A stretch of 5,366 nucleotides of DNA from Actinomycetota bacterium. Lineage in GTDB: Bacteria > Actinomycetota > Actinomycetes > Actinomycetales > Angustibacteraceae. Position 1 is the stretch's first letter, and every line of letters starts with the position of its first letter. The stretch lies in assembly GCA_014377795.1 (NCBI GenBank), contig JACMOY010000038.1, positions 1-5,366 on the forward strand, read 5' to 3'. The notes below the pieces were generated by a model, which was given only the letters and a program-made list of their open reading frames with translations, was not told the DNA's origin and made no database searches. Positions 1 through 5,366 of the stretch are shown piece after piece. Made by a program: the position numbers and the translations under genes.

Positions 1-600
1 CGCGAGGGCAACTCCTGCCACGTCCACTGCTCGCTGCGCGGCACCGACGGGTCGATGGTGCTGGCCGACGAGGACGACCATGATCAGGGGTTGTCGGCGA
101 CCGGCCGCGCGTACGTCGCGGGCCAGCTCGACCGCATGCACGAGCTGACGCTGCTGCTGGCCCCGAACATCAACTCCTACAAGCGTTTCGTGGCCGGCAG
201 CTTCGCCCCGACCGCTCTGCGCTGGGGTAGGGACAACCGCACCTGCGCCTTCCGCCTGGTCGGCCACGGCCCGTCACTGCGCCTGGAGAACCGCATCCCG
301 GGTGGGGACGTCAACCCCTACCTCGCGACGGCCGCCATCATCGCCGCGGGCTTCGACGGCATCGAGCGCGGGCTCGAGCTCGAGCCGCCGTTCGTCGGCA
401 ACGCCTACACCTCCGACTCCGTCCGCGTGCCAGAGAGCCTGCCGCAGGCCCTGCAGCTGTGGGAGTCCAGCGACTTCGCCCGCCGGGTGTTCGGCGACGA
501 CGTCGTCGAGCACTACGCCAACATGGCCCGGGTCGAGATCGCGTCGTTCCAGTCCTCGGTCACCGACTGGGAGCGCTACAGGGGGTTCGAGAGGCTGTGA
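1..600 (+). CDS. Glutamine synthetase family protein, likely gamma-glutamyl-amine ligase (C-terminal part, 5' end outside window)
   Basis: The frame is open from base 1, so the gene starts upstream; the visible part is 199 residues of a family usually about 450 long. Seen: the GS catalytic-domain landmarks in order. These are a HVH pair in the first ten residues (counterpart of the GS HVHxSL motif, glutamate site), NSYKRF near residues 58-63, RWGRDNR at 74-80 (ATP/phosphate-binding arginines), and ENRIPGGDVNPYLA at about 96-109. The C-terminal part lacks the NLYDLP adenylylation motif of classical GlnA; it reads GNAYTSDSVRVPESL there. Known: GS-like proteins without that motif, encoded beside aldehyde dehydrogenases, include gamma-glutamylpolyamine synthetases (PuuA, GlnA3), which join glutamate to an amine using ATP. 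Inferred: this is such a ligase, cytoplasmic, the first step of the operon's pathway. The amine could be a polyamine, ethanolamine or another monoamine. Its TGA overlaps the GTG of the next gene, indicating translational coupling. Family certain, substrate not. Confidence 0.93.
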   Translation, partial: REGNSCHVHCSLRGTDGSMVLADEDDHDQGLSATGRAYVAGQLDRMHELTLLLAPNINSYKRFVAGSFAPTALRWGRDNRTCAFRLVGHGPSLRLENRIPGGDVNPYLATAAIIAAGFDGIERGLELEPPFVGNAYTSDSVRVPESLPQALQLWESSDFARRVFGDDVVEHYANMARVEIASFQSSVTDWERYRGFERL

Positions 601-1973
601 GCACGACCACCGAGCCGCCGTACGACGTGGTCGACCCAGCGACCGAGCAGGTGCTGGCGACCGTCGAGATGTCGGGGGTGGCCGAGACCGACGCTGCCGT
701 CGCGGTGGCGGTGCGCGCCTTCGAAACCTGGCGCTCCGTCGCACCCGCTGACCGAGCCCGGCTGCTGCGTCGCTTCGCCGACCAGGTCGACGCCCACCTC
801 GAGGAGCTCGCCCAGCTCGAGGTCGCCGGTGCCGGGCACACGATCAACAACGCCCGGTGGGAGGCGGGCAACGTCCGTGACGTGCTCACGTACTACTCGG
901 CGGCCCCGGAGCGGCTGTTCGGTCGCCAGATCCCCGTGGCAGGCGGGGTCGACATCACGTTCAAGGAACCGCTCGGCGTCGTCGGGGTCATCGTGCCCTG
1001 GAACTTCCCGATGCCCATCGCCGGTTGGGGTCTCGCTCCGGCCCTGGCGGCAGGCAACACGGTGGTGCTCAAGCCGGCCGAGTACACACCGCTGACGGCG
1101 CTGCGGCTCGGTGAGCTCGCGCTGGACGCCGGTCTCCCGCCCGGGGTGCTGACGATCCTGCCGGGGCGCGGGGCAGTGGTCGGCGAGCGGCTGGTGCAGC
1201 ACCCCGACGTCCGCAAGATCGTGTTCACCGGCTCGACCGGGGTCGGCAAGGGCGTCATGCGTGGCTGCGCCGACCAGGTCAAACGGGTGACCCTCGAGCT
1301 GGGCGGCAAGAGCTCGAACATCATCTTCGACGACTGCGACCTCGAGCAGGCGGCGGCCAGCGCGCCGTCCGCGGTCTTCGACAACGCGGGTCAGGACTGT
1401 TGCGCCCGTTCGCGGATCCTGGTGCAGCGCAACGTCTACGACCGGTTCCTCGAGCTGCTCGAGCCCGTCGTCAAGGGCTTCCGCGTCGAGGACCCGCGCA
1501 GTGAGTCGGCTCAGATGGGTCCGCTGATCTCGCGTCGGCAGTGGCAGACCGTGAGCTCCTACGTGCCGGACGACGCGCCCGTGGCGTTCCGCGGCACCGC
1601 CCCACAAGGCCCGGGGTTCTGGTTCGCCCCCACGGTCCTGACTCCAGACGTGGGCGACCGCGCGTTCACGGACGAGATCTTCGGCCCCGTCGTCAGCGTG
1701 GTGCCGTTCGACGACGAAGCTGACGCCGTGCGCCTCGCGAACTCGGGGCCGTACGGCCTGTCCGGCTCGCTGTGGACCCGCGACATCGGGCGGGCCCTGC
1801 GCGTCAGCCGCGCCGTCGAGGCTGGCAACCTGTCGGTGAACAGCCACTCCTCGGTGCGCTACTCGACGCCCTTCGGGGGTTTCAAGCAGTCCGGGCTGGG
1901 CCGCGAGCTGGGGCCCGATGCCCTGGATTCGTTCACCGACGTGAAGAACGTGTTCCTGTCGACGGAAGGATGA
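597..1973 (+). CDS. NAD(P)-dependent aldehyde dehydrogenase
   Basis: A 458-residue aldehyde dehydrogenase superfamily protein that oxidises an aldehyde to the acid with NAD(P)+. Seen: PWNF with the oxyanion Asn at about 136; LKPAE with the cofactor Lys at 159; FTGST at 210-214; LELGGK with the general base Glu at 234; GQDCC with the nucleophile Cys at 268; EIFGPV with Glu 360; and PFGGFKQSGLGRE at 425-437. All catalytic residues are present, and the Glu-to-Cys spacing of 34 is normal. The protein is slightly shorter than the usual 480-500, partly in the stretch around SYVPDDAPVAF (321-331). I chose the GTG at 597 because it overlaps the preceding TGA and gives a normal N-terminus (YDVVDPATE); the upstream extension of the frame lies inside the ligase gene. 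An AGGGGG at 580-585 is a distant candidate ribosome site. Inferred: in this operon it would oxidise a gamma-glutamylated aminoaldehyde, comparable to PuuC. The substrate is not readable from sequence. Confidence 0.94.
   Translation: MSTTTEPPYDVVDPATEQVLATVEMSGVAETDAAVAVAVRAFETWRSVAPADRARLLRRFADQVDAHLEELAQLEVAGAGHTINNARWEAGNVRDVLTYYSAAPERLFGRQIPVAGGVDITFKEPLGVVGVIVPWNFPMPIAGWGLAPALAAGNTVVLKPAEYTPLTALRLGELALDAGLPPGVLTILPGRGAVVGERLVQHPDVRKIVFTGSTGVGKGVMRGCADQVKRVTLELGGKSSNIIFDDCDLEQAAASAPSAVFDNAGQDCCARSRILVQRNVYDRFLELLEPVVKGFRVEDPRSESAQMGPLISRRQWQTVSSYVPDDAPVAFRGTAPQGPGFWFAPTVLTPDVGDRAFTDEIFGPVVSVVPFDDEADAVRLANSGPYGLSGSLWTRDIGRALRVSRAVEAGNLSVNSHSSVRYSTPFGGFKQSGLGRELGPDALDSFTDVKNVFLSTEG
1964..1970 (+). 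promoter_or_regulatory. Shine-Dalgarno site of the SDR gene
   Basis: GGAAGGA lies in the last codons of the aldehyde dehydrogenase, 7 nt before the GTG at 1978. It decides the SDR start: the ATG at 1970 is in another frame and hits a stop after three codons. It is the clearest ribosome binding site in the operon; the other internal starts rely on overlap or weak sites. Confidence 0.7.
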
Positions 1974-1977
1974 CCGC

Positions 1978-2775
1978 GTGACCACCCCAGCAGACCAGAC
2001 CGTTCCAGTCGTCCGCCGCCTCGTCGACCGCGTCGCGGTCGTCACCGGCGGCGGCAGCGGCATCGGGCTCGCGACCGCGAGGCGGTTGGCCAGTGAGGGA
2101 GCCCGCGTCGTCATCGGCGCCCCCGACCCGGCGACCGGCCCCGCCGCCGCCGACGAGGTGGGCGGCCTGTTCGTGCCCGTCGACGTGACATCGCCCGAGC
2201 AGGTTGGCGCACTCTTCCGGGCCGCGGTCGACACCTACGGCGGGCTGGACATCGCCTTCAACAACGCGGGCATCTCACCGCCCGATGACGACTCGATCCT
2301 CACCACGGGTCTGGACGCGTGGCGCCGGGTGCAAGAGGTGAACCTCACCTCGGTCTTCCTGTGCTGCCAGGCCGCGATCCCGCACATGCAGGCCCGCGGG
2401 CGCGGGTCGATCATCAACACCGCGTCGTTCGTGGCTCGGATGGGTGCCGCCACCTCGCAGATCTCGTACACCGCGTCCAAGGGCGGCGTGCTGGCCATGT
2501 CGCGCGAGCTCGGGGTGCAGTTCGCGCGTGAGCGGATCCGGGTCAACGCCCTGTGTCCGGGCCCGGTCGACACCCCGCTGCTGCGCGAGCTGTTCGCCAG
2601 CGACCCGGAGCGCGCGGCCCGGCGGATGGTGCACATCCCGATGGGCCGGTTCGCCGACCCGACCGAGATCGCTGCCGCCGTGGCGTTCCTGGCCTCGGAC
2701 GACTCGTCGTTCATCACCGCCTCGGAGTTCTTGGTCGACGGTGGGATCAGCGGCGCCTACGTGACGCCGCTGTGA
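1978..2775 (+). CDS. Short-chain dehydrogenase/reductase (SDR), 3-oxoacyl-ACP-reductase-like
   Basis: A 265-residue classical SDR of normal length, an NAD(P)(H)-dependent oxidoreductase with a Rossmann fold. Seen: glycine-rich TGGGSGIG at 23-30, Asp at 69 in VPVDV, NNAG at 95-98, and the catalytic tetrad Asn122 (VNLTS), Ser150, Tyr164 and Lys168 (SYTASK). CPGPVDTPLL at 193-202 and a C-terminal FLVDGGISGAYV also fit. After the second beta strand it reads VVIGAPD; the position that usually carries Asp in NAD-dependent SDRs (as in VVVADRD or VVVGDID) is Ala48. This may alter cofactor preference. It follows the aldehyde dehydrogenase by 4 nt and is preceded by a good ribosome site. Automatic tools would call it FabG-like, but placement in an amine-catabolism operon makes a fatty-acid role unlikely. 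Inferred: it acts on an alcohol, aldehyde or hydroxyacid side-intermediate. SDR next to this ligase/dehydrogenase pair is common in actinomycetes; substrate unknown. Confidence 0.93.
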   Translation: MTTPADQTVPVVRRLVDRVAVVTGGGSGIGLATARRLASEGARVVIGAPDPATGPAAADEVGGLFVPVDVTSPEQVGALFRAAVDTYGGLDIAFNNAGISPPDDDSILTTGLDAWRRVQEVNLTSVFLCCQAAIPHMQARGRGSIINTASFVARMGAATSQISYTASKGGVLAMSRELGVQFARERIRVNALCPGPVDTPLLRELFASDPERAARRMVHIPMGRFADPTEIAAAVAFLASDDSSFITASEFLVDGGISGAYVTPL

Positions 2776-2779
2776 CCCG

Positions 2780-3526
2780 GTGGCCCGCTCGCTGATGCCC
2801 CCCACCGCCGCCACCAGCGCGGCCAGCATCGCGTTCCGACCGATCCGCGCCGGCAACGTGTTCGAGGAGTGTGTGGAGCGGCTGCTGCAGTCGGTGACCC
2901 TCGGGCTGGTCGAGCCGGGCGAGAAGCTGCCCGCCGAGCGCGACCTGGCGGCGCGGCTCGGGGTGGGCCGACAGACGGTGCGCGAGGCGATCCGCGAGCT
3001 GGCGGCCGCGGGCTGGTTGCAGTCGCGCCGCGGCCGGCACGGCGGCACGTTCGTGCTCGACCGTGCCGCCACCAGCAGCACCCGATGCCCGCCGGCCCCC
3101 GTCGAACCGAGCCGGGCCGAGCTCGACGACGTCCTGGTGCTGCGCCGCGTGCTCGAGGTCGGGGCGGCGTCAGCGGCCGCGGCTGCCGACGTGCCGACGG
3201 CCGACTGCCAGGCGCTGCAGGGCCTGTTGGCGGGGTGCCGCCGCGCGGAGCCGGCGCGCTACCGTTCGGCGGACTCGCGGTTGCACCTGGCGATCGCGGC
3301 CATGGCCGGGTCGCCGTCCCTGACGGCTGCGGTCGCCGACGTCCGCACGCGCGTCAACCTGCTGCTCGACGCGATCCCGTTGCTGGAGCGCAACATCACC
3401 CACAGCAACACCCAGCACGCCAAGGTCGTGCGCGCCGTCGTCCGCCGTCACCCGGCCGAGGCGGCCGCCGCCATGGACGAGCACCTGGCTGGCAGCGCCG
3501 CCCTGCTGCGCGGGTTCCTCGGATGA
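2780..3526 (+). CDS. GntR/FadR-family transcriptional regulator with FCD domain
   Basis: A 248-residue DNA-binding regulator. Seen: an N-terminal winged helix-turn-helix at about residues 26-92, with EPGEKLPAERDLAARLGV, then RQTVREAIRELAAAGWL and a wing RRGRHGGTFV. It is followed by an all-helical FCD domain at about 113-245. Asp165 and His169 (ADSRLH), His213 (TQHAK) and His235 (DEHL) match the Asp/His/His/His metal-ligand set of FCD domains, with the usual D-x3-H and 22-residue His-His spacings. Known: FCD regulators bind small carboxylates, often through a metal, and usually repress the neighbouring catabolic operon. Inferred: it senses a pathway intermediate such as a gamma-glutamylated amine or acid and controls this operon. 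Its own operator should lie upstream of the window, since there is no intergenic space here. GTG at 2780 is chosen (4 nt after the SDR stop); ATG at 2795 is possible and would remove five residues. Ribosome site weak for both. Confidence 0.9.
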   Translation: MARSLMPPTAATSAASIAFRPIRAGNVFEECVERLLQSVTLGLVEPGEKLPAERDLAARLGVGRQTVREAIRELAAAGWLQSRRGRHGGTFVLDRAATSSTRCPPAPVEPSRAELDDVLVLRRVLEVGAASAAAAADVPTADCQALQGLLAGCRRAEPARYRSADSRLHLAIAAMAGSPSLTAAVADVRTRVNLLLDAIPLLERNITHSNTQHAKVVRAVVRRHPAEAAAAMDEHLAGSAALLRGFLG

Positions 3527-4953
3527 GCGACGCCAGGGACGGGTGGGCCTCGGCCGCAGCAGTGCGCGAGGGGACGTCCAGCGCCATCGACCTCGTGCAC
3601 GACGCCTTCGCCGCCATGGGTGCCTTCGAGCCGAGCGTCAACGCTTTCACCGTGCAGCTGCGCGAGCAGGCGCAGGCGCAGGCTGCTCAGGCGGACGTCC
3701 GACGTGACCGGGCCGCCACTGCCGGGACGCTCGCGGACCTGCCGCCCCTGCTGGGTGTTCCCGTGTCGGTCAAGGACCACATCTGGCTCGCGGGCTCACC
3801 GGCCACCAACGGTTCGAAGGCGCTGCGGGACTTCGTCCCTGGCGTCGACGCCGTGCCCGTCGCCCGGCTGAAGGCCGCGGGTGCGGTCGTCGTCGGCAAG
3901 ACCAACAACCCGGAGTTCTGCTACCGCGGCTTCACCGACAACGACGTGTGGGGCCTGACCCGCAACCCGTGGGCGCTCGACCGCACGCCCGGTGGGTCCA
4001 GTGGGGGCGCGGGCGCGTCGGTCGCGTACGGCGCGACGCCCATCGCGCTCGGAACGGACGGCGGCGGCTCGATCCGCATCCCTGCGGCGTTCTGCGGCAT
4101 CGTGGGCCACAAGCCCACCTTCGGCCTGGTGCCGAAGATGCCGGGGTTCCGCGGTTGGCCGTCCCTGTCGGTGGACGGCCCGCTCACCCGCAGCGTGCGA
4201 GACGCCGCACTGGCCCTGTCGGTGATGGCCGGCCCCGCGGCACCCGACGTCCTGACCTGGCCGGTCGATGTGGGTGACCTGCGCTCGACGGTCGAGCGCG
4301 ACGTCGACTGGCCGCGGCTGCGGATCGCCGTCTCGGACGACCTGGGCTGGGCGCCGGTCGATCCGATGGTGCGCACGGCGTTCCGGCGCGCGCTCGACGT
4401 CCTGTCGGACGCGGGCGCGCAGCTGACCGAGGCCCACCCGAGCACGCCGTACCCGACGACCACGTGGAACGACGTCGCGCTGCCCGAGGGGTTCGCGTCC
4501 GAGGGGCCGTTGCTCGAGCGGTGGGCCGAGCAGATGACGGCCGGCACCGCCGACATCGTGCGCGCGGGCCAGACGCACTCGGCGCGCGACTACCTGGACG
4601 CGCAGGCGAAGGTGGCGGCGGTGACAAGGGCGTGGGCCGAGTTCTTCAGCCACCACGACCTGATCCTCACCCCGATGATGCAGCTGACGGCGTTCGGCGT
4701 CGACGTCTCGGGGCCGGCCGCCATCGACGGCCACCCGGTCGACCCGTTCTTCGACGACTGGTGCACCCTCGCCCTGCCGGCGAACCTGACCGGCCAACCC
4801 GCCTGCTCGGTGCCGACCGGGTTCGCCCCCGACGGGCTACCGACGGCGATGCAGGTGATGGGCCCGCGCTGGTCGGACGCTCGGGTGCTCGCAGTCGCTG
4901 CGGCGTACGAGCGCCTGGCGCCGTGGGCGCACCGGTGGCCGACACCTCGCTGA
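3523..4953 (+). CDS. Amidase-signature family hydrolase
   Basis: A 476-residue amidase of usual length. Seen: the Ser-cisSer-Lys triad, Lys84 in VSVKD, Ser159 in GGSSGG and nucleophile Ser183 in TDGGGSIRIPAAFCG. The spacings Lys-Ser 75 and Ser-Ser 24 match those of GatA-type amidases. KTNNPEF at 126-132 and CGIVGHKPTFG follow the family pattern. There is no signal peptide or membrane segment, so it is probably cytoplasmic. The ATG overlaps the regulator stop (ATGA), so the gene is coupled to the operon. Known: the family hydrolyses C-N bonds of many amides. It is unlikely to be GatA itself because no gatB or gatC is nearby and the context is catabolic. Inferred: it could release the product from a gamma-glutamyl amide, a job done by PuuD in E. 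coli, or produce the amine from an amide substrate before glutamylation. The longer upstream extension of this frame lies inside the regulator gene and is not used. Confidence 0.92.
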   Translation: MSDARDGWASAAAVREGTSSAIDLVHDAFAAMGAFEPSVNAFTVQLREQAQAQAAQADVRRDRAATAGTLADLPPLLGVPVSVKDHIWLAGSPATNGSKALRDFVPGVDAVPVARLKAAGAVVVGKTNNPEFCYRGFTDNDVWGLTRNPWALDRTPGGSSGGAGASVAYGATPIALGTDGGGSIRIPAAFCGIVGHKPTFGLVPKMPGFRGWPSLSVDGPLTRSVRDAALALSVMAGPAAPDVLTWPVDVGDLRSTVERDVDWPRLRIAVSDDLGWAPVDPMVRTAFRRALDVLSDAGAQLTEAHPSTPYPTTTWNDVALPEGFASEGPLLERWAEQMTAGTADIVRAGQTHSARDYLDAQAKVAAVTRAWAEFFSHHDLILTPMMQLTAFGVDVSGPAAIDGHPVDPFFDDWCTLALPANLTGQPACSVPTGFAPDGLPTAMQVMGPRWSDARVLAVAAAYERLAPWAHRWPTPR

Positions 4954-4957
4954 GGTG
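4943..4957 (+). other. Small hairpin over the amidase stop codon
   Basis: CACCTC-GCT-GAGGTG forms a perfect 6-bp stem with a 3-nt loop, and the TGA stop spans its loop and right arm. No T-run follows, so it is not a standard intrinsic terminator. It may slow the ribosome or protect the 3' end of the operon mRNA, or be chance in GC-rich sequence. Confidence 0.3.
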
Positions 4958-4977
4958 AGCCGGTCGGTGAGCCGGTC
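4954..4977 (+). repeat. Perfect 12-bp tandem duplication
   Basis: GGTGAGCCGGTC occurs twice head to tail, starting directly after the amidase stop codon. Both copies are identical. It lies between the operon end and the tRNA fragment and is probably a slippage duplication; function unknown. Confidence 0.75.
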
Positions 4978-4985
4978 TGCCTGTC

Positions 4986-5022
4986 GGTGGGCCCCGTGGG
5001 GATCGAACCCACAACCCGCGGA
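4986..5022 (-). pseudogene. tRNA 3' fragment (candidate integration-site remnant)
   Basis: Read on the minus strand, this is the 3' half of a tRNA. It has an anticodon-stem strand TCCGC, variable loop GGGTT, T stem GTGGG, T loop TTCGATC, T stem CCCAC, acceptor strand GGGGCCC and discriminator A, followed by CC and then G rather than a full CCA. The T arm is perfect (five pairs, GGTTCGATCCC core). Upstream on the same strand there is no matching anticodon stem (ACCAA opposite TCCGC pairs at only two of five positions), no D arm and no GGGCCCC acceptor partner, so no complete tRNA is present. Known: tyrosine-integrase elements often integrate in tRNA genes and leave a displaced 3' piece, from the anticodon region to the end, at the far edge. 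Inferred: this is such an att remnant, and its orientation puts the element to the right. Amino-acid identity cannot be assigned from this half; the literal loop would read anticodon TTG, but it lies outside the conserved part. Confidence 0.75.
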
Positions 5023-5052
5023 ATCAAACTTGGTGCGTATTGACGGCTGTCA

Positions 5053-5143
5053 TCAATGCTCGATGATGCTCTTGACCTGCGGGAACGGGTCGCGTACATG
5101 GCTGAACATCGTGCGCCCGTGGGCTTCGGTTCGCATCGATGAC
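5053..5143 (-). pseudogene. Coding-like C-terminal tail, apparently cut by the IS
   Basis: On the minus strand this frame reads about 27 codons from an ATG at 5136 (MRTEAHGRT, then MFSHVRDPFPQ, then VKSIIEH) to a TGA at 5053-5055. Third positions are almost all G or C, especially over the last 20 codons, as expected of real coding sequence in this genome. The frame meets a stop a few codons further into the presumed IS, so it is probably the tail of a gene interrupted by the insertion, or a very small gene. It ends about 30 bp from the tRNA fragment and reads towards it, where integrase or excisionase genes of integrative elements often sit. I do not recognise the sequence and assign no function. 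Confidence 0.35.
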
Positions 5144-5144
5144 G

Positions 5145-5160
5145 AGCTCTTCTTACTTCA
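5145..5160. repeat. Candidate IS terminal inverted repeat (one end)
   Basis: AGCTCTTCTTACTTCA begins with a sequence close to the GCTCTTC start of many ISL3-family inverted repeats and contains the transposase stop codon. Transposase genes of this family commonly end very near the terminus. The partner repeat is not in the window, so this rests on resemblance and position only. Confidence 0.35.
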
Positions 5161-5366
5161 GGTGGGGGTGGCTGAGTCCGCCGCCGGTGAGCAGCATGCG
5201 TAGTCGGTAGTTGTCGCGGTTGCGGAAGCCGCGGGCGACGCGGCGGTGGAGTTCGATCAGGCCGTTGATGGCCTCGGTGCCGCCGTTGTTTGATCGGCCG
5301 GTGTCGAAGTAGGCCAGGAACGCGGCGGACCAGCGTTTCAGGGTGCGGCCGAGTCGGGCGATTTCA
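5153..5366 (-). CDS. ISL3-family transposase, C-terminal fragment (5' part outside window)
   Basis: Reading on the minus strand from the window edge to the TAA at 5153-5155 gives 70 residues of a transposase whose family is about 400-500 residues long. Seen: TLKRWSAAFLAYFDTGRSNN, followed by GGTEAINGLIE and then RRVARGFRNRDNYRLRMLL. The TEAIN segment carries the last acidic residue (Glu, fragment residue 31) of the DDE catalytic triad, and GFRN-x-DNYRLR is the characteristic C-terminal block of ISL3 transposases. Role: cuts and joins the ends of its own IS. No frameshift or internal stop is seen in the visible part, so the gene may be intact beyond the window. It is convergent with the catabolic operon and separated from it by the tRNA fragment. 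Confidence 0.88.
   Translation of the reverse strand, partial: EIARLGRTLKRWSAAFLAYFDTGRSNNGGTEAINGLIELHRRVARGFRNRDNYRLRMLLTGGGLSHPHLK

Larger units (their letters stand above)
5144..5366 (-). mobile_element. ISL3-family insertion sequence, partial (end inside window)
   Basis: The stretch contains the 3' end of an ISL3-type transposase gene and, just beyond its stop codon, GAGCTCTTC (5144-5152). This resembles the GGCTCTTC-type termini I recall for ISL3 elements. The left boundary is therefore placed near 5144 but is uncertain by a few bases. The rest of the element, including the other terminal repeat and the 8-bp target duplication typical of the family, is outside the window or cannot be confirmed. 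Confidence 0.6.

Noticed and set aside
576..2234. Long minus-strand open frame (552 codons) opposite the aldehyde dehydrogenase
   Set aside because: It is antisense to a gene with all family motifs; its composition (many Arg, His, Gly) is the usual by-product of high third-position GC, and no domain is recognisable.
1978..2775. Assigning the SDR as FabG of fatty acid synthesis
   Set aside because: The similarity is at superfamily level only; no other fatty acid synthesis gene is present and the operon is of amine-catabolism type.
2869..3522. Possible N-terminal extension of the amidase frame upstream of 3523
   Set aside because: This part overlaps the regulator gene, encodes Arg/Gly/Ala-rich shadow sequence, and the ATG at 3523 gives a normal amidase N-terminus and length.
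3796..4797. Minus-strand open frame (333 codons) opposite the amidase
   Set aside because: It is fully antisense to a clear amidase, has a low-complexity Arg/His-rich composition and no recognisable motif.
4988..5060. A complete tRNA gene on the minus strand, literal anticodon TTG (Gln)
   Set aside because: Folding the full 73 nt fails: the anticodon stem pairs at two of five positions, there is no D arm and no acceptor partner. Only the 3' half is tRNA-like.
5039..5068. Short inverted repeats (ATTGA/TCAAT, CATCA/TGATG) as a terminator or integrase arm sites
   Set aside because: The stems are only 5 bp, compete with each other, lack a T-run and overlap the coding-like tail; not better than chance.
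4955..5203. Plus-strand open frame of 82 codons in the region after the operon
   Set aside because: It crosses the tRNA fragment, the opposite-strand coding-like tail and the IS end, has no motif and has poor coding composition.

Overview
This window is very GC-rich, with strong G/C preference at third codon positions, tightly packed genes and GTG starts. Together with the protein sequences this points to a high-GC actinomycete (Actinomycetota). I cannot name a genus from the sequence.

Positions 1-4953 hold one compact plus-strand operon of five genes joined by 4-nt overlaps or 4-nt gaps. In order they are: the C-terminal part of a glutamine-synthetase-like enzyme (gene starts upstream of the window), an NAD(P)-dependent aldehyde dehydrogenase, a short-chain dehydrogenase/reductase, a GntR/FadR-type regulator with an FCD ligand-binding domain, and an amidase-signature hydrolase. 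GS-like ligase + aldehyde dehydrogenase + SDR + FCD regulator is a recurrent actinobacterial layout that resembles the gamma-glutamylation route for polyamine or amine breakdown (Puu-like / GlnA3-like). In that route an amine is capped with glutamate, oxidised to an aldehyde, oxidised again to an acid, and released by hydrolysis of the gamma-glutamyl amide. Such a route would fit the ligase, aldehyde dehydrogenase and amidase seen here. The actual substrate is inference.

Positions 4954-5366 are different. The operon ends with a small hairpin over the amidase stop codon and a perfect 12-bp tandem duplication. Next comes a 37-nt minus-strand tRNA 3' piece: half an anticodon stem, variable loop, perfect T arm, acceptor 3' strand and discriminator, with no 5' half. 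This looks like an attachment-site remnant at the edge of an integrated element lying to the right. It is followed by a short minus-strand coding-like tail of about 27-30 codons that runs into the presumed end of an ISL3-family insertion sequence. The last 70 residues of the IS transposase, including its catalytic Glu, are on the minus strand and run off the window.

The window therefore appears to span a junction between a chromosomal amine-catabolism operon and a mobile-element region. I see no CRISPR array, defence system, riboswitch or clearly novel multi-gene system. The most interesting points are the tRNA-fragment junction, the gene tail cut by the IS, the amidase at the operon end, and an unusual cofactor-site residue in the SDR.
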